This document shows, piece after piece, positions 61,925 to 64,000 of a DNA stretch of 64,000 nt. The stretch's first letter is position 1. Each line of letters begins with the position of its first letter. The notes below the pieces were generated by a model, which saw only the letters and a program-made list of their open reading frames with translations, ran no database searches and was not told where the DNA came from. Origin of the DNA: Streptomyces sp. NBC_00448 (GTDB lineage: Bacteria > Actinomycetota > Actinomycetes > Streptomycetales > Streptomycetaceae); contig NZ_CP107913.1 of assembly GCF_036014115.1 (NCBI RefSeq), forward strand, positions 3,165,001 through 3,229,000, written 5' to 3'. A program made the position numbers and the translations under genes.

Positions 61925-64000
61925 GTGACGCAGTCCTCGCTCTCCGCGCGCCCTTCGGGCCCTGTTCACCCCGCATCTCACCCCTCGTACCTGAGGCACC
62001 CGCACCCGCACGGTGACCTGGTCGTCTTCACCGCCGAGGACGACGTGTGGGTCGCGCCGCTCGACGGCGGCCGGGCCTGGCGGGTCAGCGCGGACAACAT
62101 GCCGGTCCGGCGGCCGCGGATCTCCCCCGACGGCAGGTCGGTGGCGTGGTCCTCCGCCCGCGACGGCGCCCCCGAAGTCCACGTGGCGGACCTGGCCGGG
62201 GGCCCCTCGCGGCGGCTCACCTACTGGGGCAACGCCCAGACCGGCGTGCGGACATGGACGCCGGATGGCGAGCTGGTGGTGGTGACCACGGCCGGCCAGG
62301 CGTCGATCCGCCGTACCTGGGCGCACCGGCTGCCGCTGGACGGCGGCCCCGCGCGGAAGTTGCCGCTCGGCCCGCTCGGCGACCTCGCGTACGGACCGGA
62401 CGGCGCCCTGCTGCTCCAGTCGGTGACGATGGGGCGCGAGGCCGCGTACTGGAAGGGCTACCGGGGCGGCACCGCGGGCAAGTTGTGGCTCGACCCCACC
62501 GGCGAGGGGGAGTTCGCCCGGCTGCACGAAGAGATCGACGGCAACCTCGAGTACCCGATGTGGGTCGGCGACCGGATCGCGTTCCTCTCCGACCACGAGG
62601 GCCAGGGCGCGCTCTACTCCAGCCGGCCGGACGGCGCCGACCTGCGCCGCCACACCCCGCTCGGCGGGTTCTACGCCCGGCAGGCAGGCACCGACGGCAC
62701 CCGGGTGGTGTACACCGTCGGCGGCACCCTGTACGTGCTGGACAGCCTCGGCGAGGACGTACAGCCGCGCCCGCTGGAGATCGAACTCGGCGGCCAGCGG
62801 GTGGACTTGCAGCCCCACCCGCTGCGCCCGGCCGCGTATCTGGGTGACGCCCGGCCGGACCACACGGGCCGGGGCAGTGCGGTGGAGGTGCGCGGCACCA
62901 CGCACTGGGTCACCCACCGGGGCGGCCCGGCCCGGGTCCTGGCCGCGCAGCCGGGCGTACGCACCCGGCACCCGCGGGTGTTCTCGCAGGGCGACGACCA
63001 GTACGTGGTGTGGGTGACCGACGCGGACGGTGACGACGCGCTGGAGATCTCCCCGGCCACCGGACTGCCGGCCGGCACCGCGCCGCGCCGGCTCGCGGCC
63101 GGGCGGCTCGGCCGGGTACACGAGTTGGAGGTGTCGCCGGACGGCCACCGGATCGCGGTCGCCTCGCACGACGGGCGGGTGCTGCTGGTCGACACGCAGA
63201 CCGGCGAGGTCCGCGAAGTACCGACGACCGACACGGCCACGGCCGAGGGCGACGACGAACCCGCACCGGCGCCCGCACCGGCCGGAAACGCCGGCGACGT
63301 CAGCGACCTGGCCTTCTCCCCCGACTCCGGCTGGCTGGCCTGGTCCCAGCCCGGGCCGGGCTCGCTGCGGCAGATCAAGCTCGCCGCCACCGCGGACCTG
63401 ACCCTGGTGGACGCCACCCCGCTGCGCTTCATCGACTTCGCGCCCGCGTTCACCGCCGACGGCCGGCACCTCGCCTTCCTGTCCCAGCGGGCCTTCGACC
63501 CGGTCTACGACGCCCACGTGTTCGACCTCTCCTTCCCCAACGCCTGCCGCCCGTACCTGATCACGCTCGCCGCCACCACGCCCTCGCCGTTCGGCCCGCA
63601 GCGGCACGGCCGCCCGTACGACGACGGGGACGAGAGCGGCGAGCATGGGGACGGCGGCGGCACGGGTACGGGCACGGGTCTGGGGCCGGCCGCGGGCCAG
63701 GGCACCGGGGCGGGCGTGAGCGCCGGCACCGGCGCGGACGACGGCTCGGACAGCGGTTCCGGCGAGGAGTCCGACGACGCCTCCGACGGTGACTCCGGCA
63801 ACGGCTCCGACAGCGACAACGGCGGCTCCGACAGCGGTGGTTCGGGCCGGCGCGGCCGCCGGGACCGGCCCCGTCCCACCAAGGTCGACGCGGAGGGCAT
63901 CGCCGACCGGATCGTGCCCTTCCCCGTCGAGGCCGGCCACTACTCGGGGTTGGAAGCCGCCAAGGGCGGGGTGCTGTGGCTGCGGCACCCGCTCGTCGGC
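61925..64000 (+). CDS. Tricorn protease, N-terminal 692 codons
   Basis: The open frame runs off the right edge. It starts VTQSSLSARPSG and enters the six- and seven-bladed beta-propellers (GDLVVFTAEDDVWVAPLDGG, RISPDGRSVAWSSARDGAPE, LEVSPDGHRIAVASHDGRVL, LAFSPDSGWLAWSQPGPGSL). The C-terminal PDZ and S41-type serine protease parts lie beyond the window. Tricorn degrades peptides released by the proteasome, which actinomycetes have. A very acidic Gly/Ser/Asp linker of about 85 residues (63610-63890) interrupts the second propeller, longer than expected. Confidence 0.88.
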   Translation, partial: MTQSSLSARPSGPVHPASHPSYLRHPHPHGDLVVFTAEDDVWVAPLDGGRAWRVSADNMPVRRPRISPDGRSVAWSSARDGAPEVHVADLAGGPSRRLTYWGNAQTGVRTWTPDGELVVVTTAGQASIRRTWAHRLPLDGGPARKLPLGPLGDLAYGPDGALLLQSVTMGREAAYWKGYRGGTAGKLWLDPTGEGEFARLHEEIDGNLEYPMWVGDRIAFLSDHEGQGALYSSRPDGADLRRHTPLGGFYARQAGTDGTRVVYTVGGTLYVLDSLGEDVQPRPLEIELGGQRVDLQPHPLRPAAYLGDARPDHTGRGSAVEVRGTTHWVTHRGGPARVLAAQPGVRTRHPRVFSQGDDQYVVWVTDADGDDALEISPATGLPAGTAPRRLAAGRLGRVHELEVSPDGHRIAVASHDGRVLLVDTQTGEVREVPTTDTATAEGDDEPAPAPAPAGNAGDVSDLAFSPDSGWLAWSQPGPGSLRQIKLAATADLTLVDATPLRFIDFAPAFTADGRHLAFLSQRAFDPVYDAHVFDLSFPNACRPYLITLAATTPSPFGPQRHGRPYDDGDESGEHGDGGGTGTGTGLGPAAGQGTGAGVSAGTGADDGSDSGSGEESDDASDGDSGNGSDSDNGGSDSGGSGRRGRRDRPRPTKVDAEGIADRIVPFPVEAGHYSGLEAAKGGVLWLRHPLVG

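Overview
The window is very GC-rich, uses GTG starts freely and has several promoters whose -10 box (TAGGNT) sits 6-7 bases before the start codon. It carries DUF397/DUF5753 regulator pairs, emfourin, tricorn protease and an ABC sugar operon without its own ATPase. All this points to a Streptomyces-type actinomycete (family Streptomycetaceae); the species cannot be told. From memory of Streptomyces gene order (not checked here), the set leuA - M4 protease/emfourin - era - CorC/YbeY/PhoH - RNase Z - HIT - tricorn is a conserved chromosomal block. In this genome much accessory DNA is interleaved with it.

Layout. 0-4 kb: end of a secreted protein, leuA with a leucine-rich leader peptide, a protealysin-like metalloprotease coupled to its emfourin-type inhibitor. 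4-10.8 kb: a hicAB remnant with a frameshifted toxin, an XRE/DUF5753 + DUF397 pair, a DJ-1/PfpI protein, a HEPN-like protein, a NarL-type two-component system and a DUF998 membrane protein. 10.8-17.5 kb: MFS exporter with divergent double Lrp/AsnC regulator, era, amtB-glnK behind GlnR-like boxes, a zinc-less deaminase-fold protein. 17.5-29 kb: a large secreted beta-helix glycosidase (probably GH110-like), small enzymes and regulators, an XRE gene followed by three DUF397 genes (two just duplicated), a frameshifted XRE paralogue, and a MmyB-like regulator divergent from an MFS pump.

29-49 kb: CocE-type esterase/peptidase, a frameshifted secreted GH95-like glycosidase, SDR/TetR pair, two XRE-TPR regulators with duplicated upstream regions, a cloverleaf tRNA-like RNA with a grossly enlarged anticodon arm, an intact XRE/DUF5753 gene, then a LacI-controlled sugar operon (binding protein, two permeases, cytoplasmic glycosidase with an embedded LamG-like segment). 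A near-identical LacI-type palindrome lies at the promoters of both the sugar operon and the distant GH95-like gene, so secreted hydrolysis and uptake look like one regulon. 49-64 kb: two MFS pumps, a MarR regulator, CorC-like CBS protein, ybeY, phoH, a PfkB sugar kinase divergent from a GH4 phospho-glycosidase, a secreted HAD phosphatase, RNase Z, HIT protein, two small envelope proteins and the first 692 codons of tricorn protease.

The most unusual element is the tRNA-like RNA at 40086-40187. Other items for a second look are the 28-bp perfect inverted repeat at the HxlR gene end, the shared LacI operator, the exact 167-bp DUF397 duplication and three single-site frameshifts (hicA, one XRE gene, GH95-like gene), which could be real decay or assembly errors.
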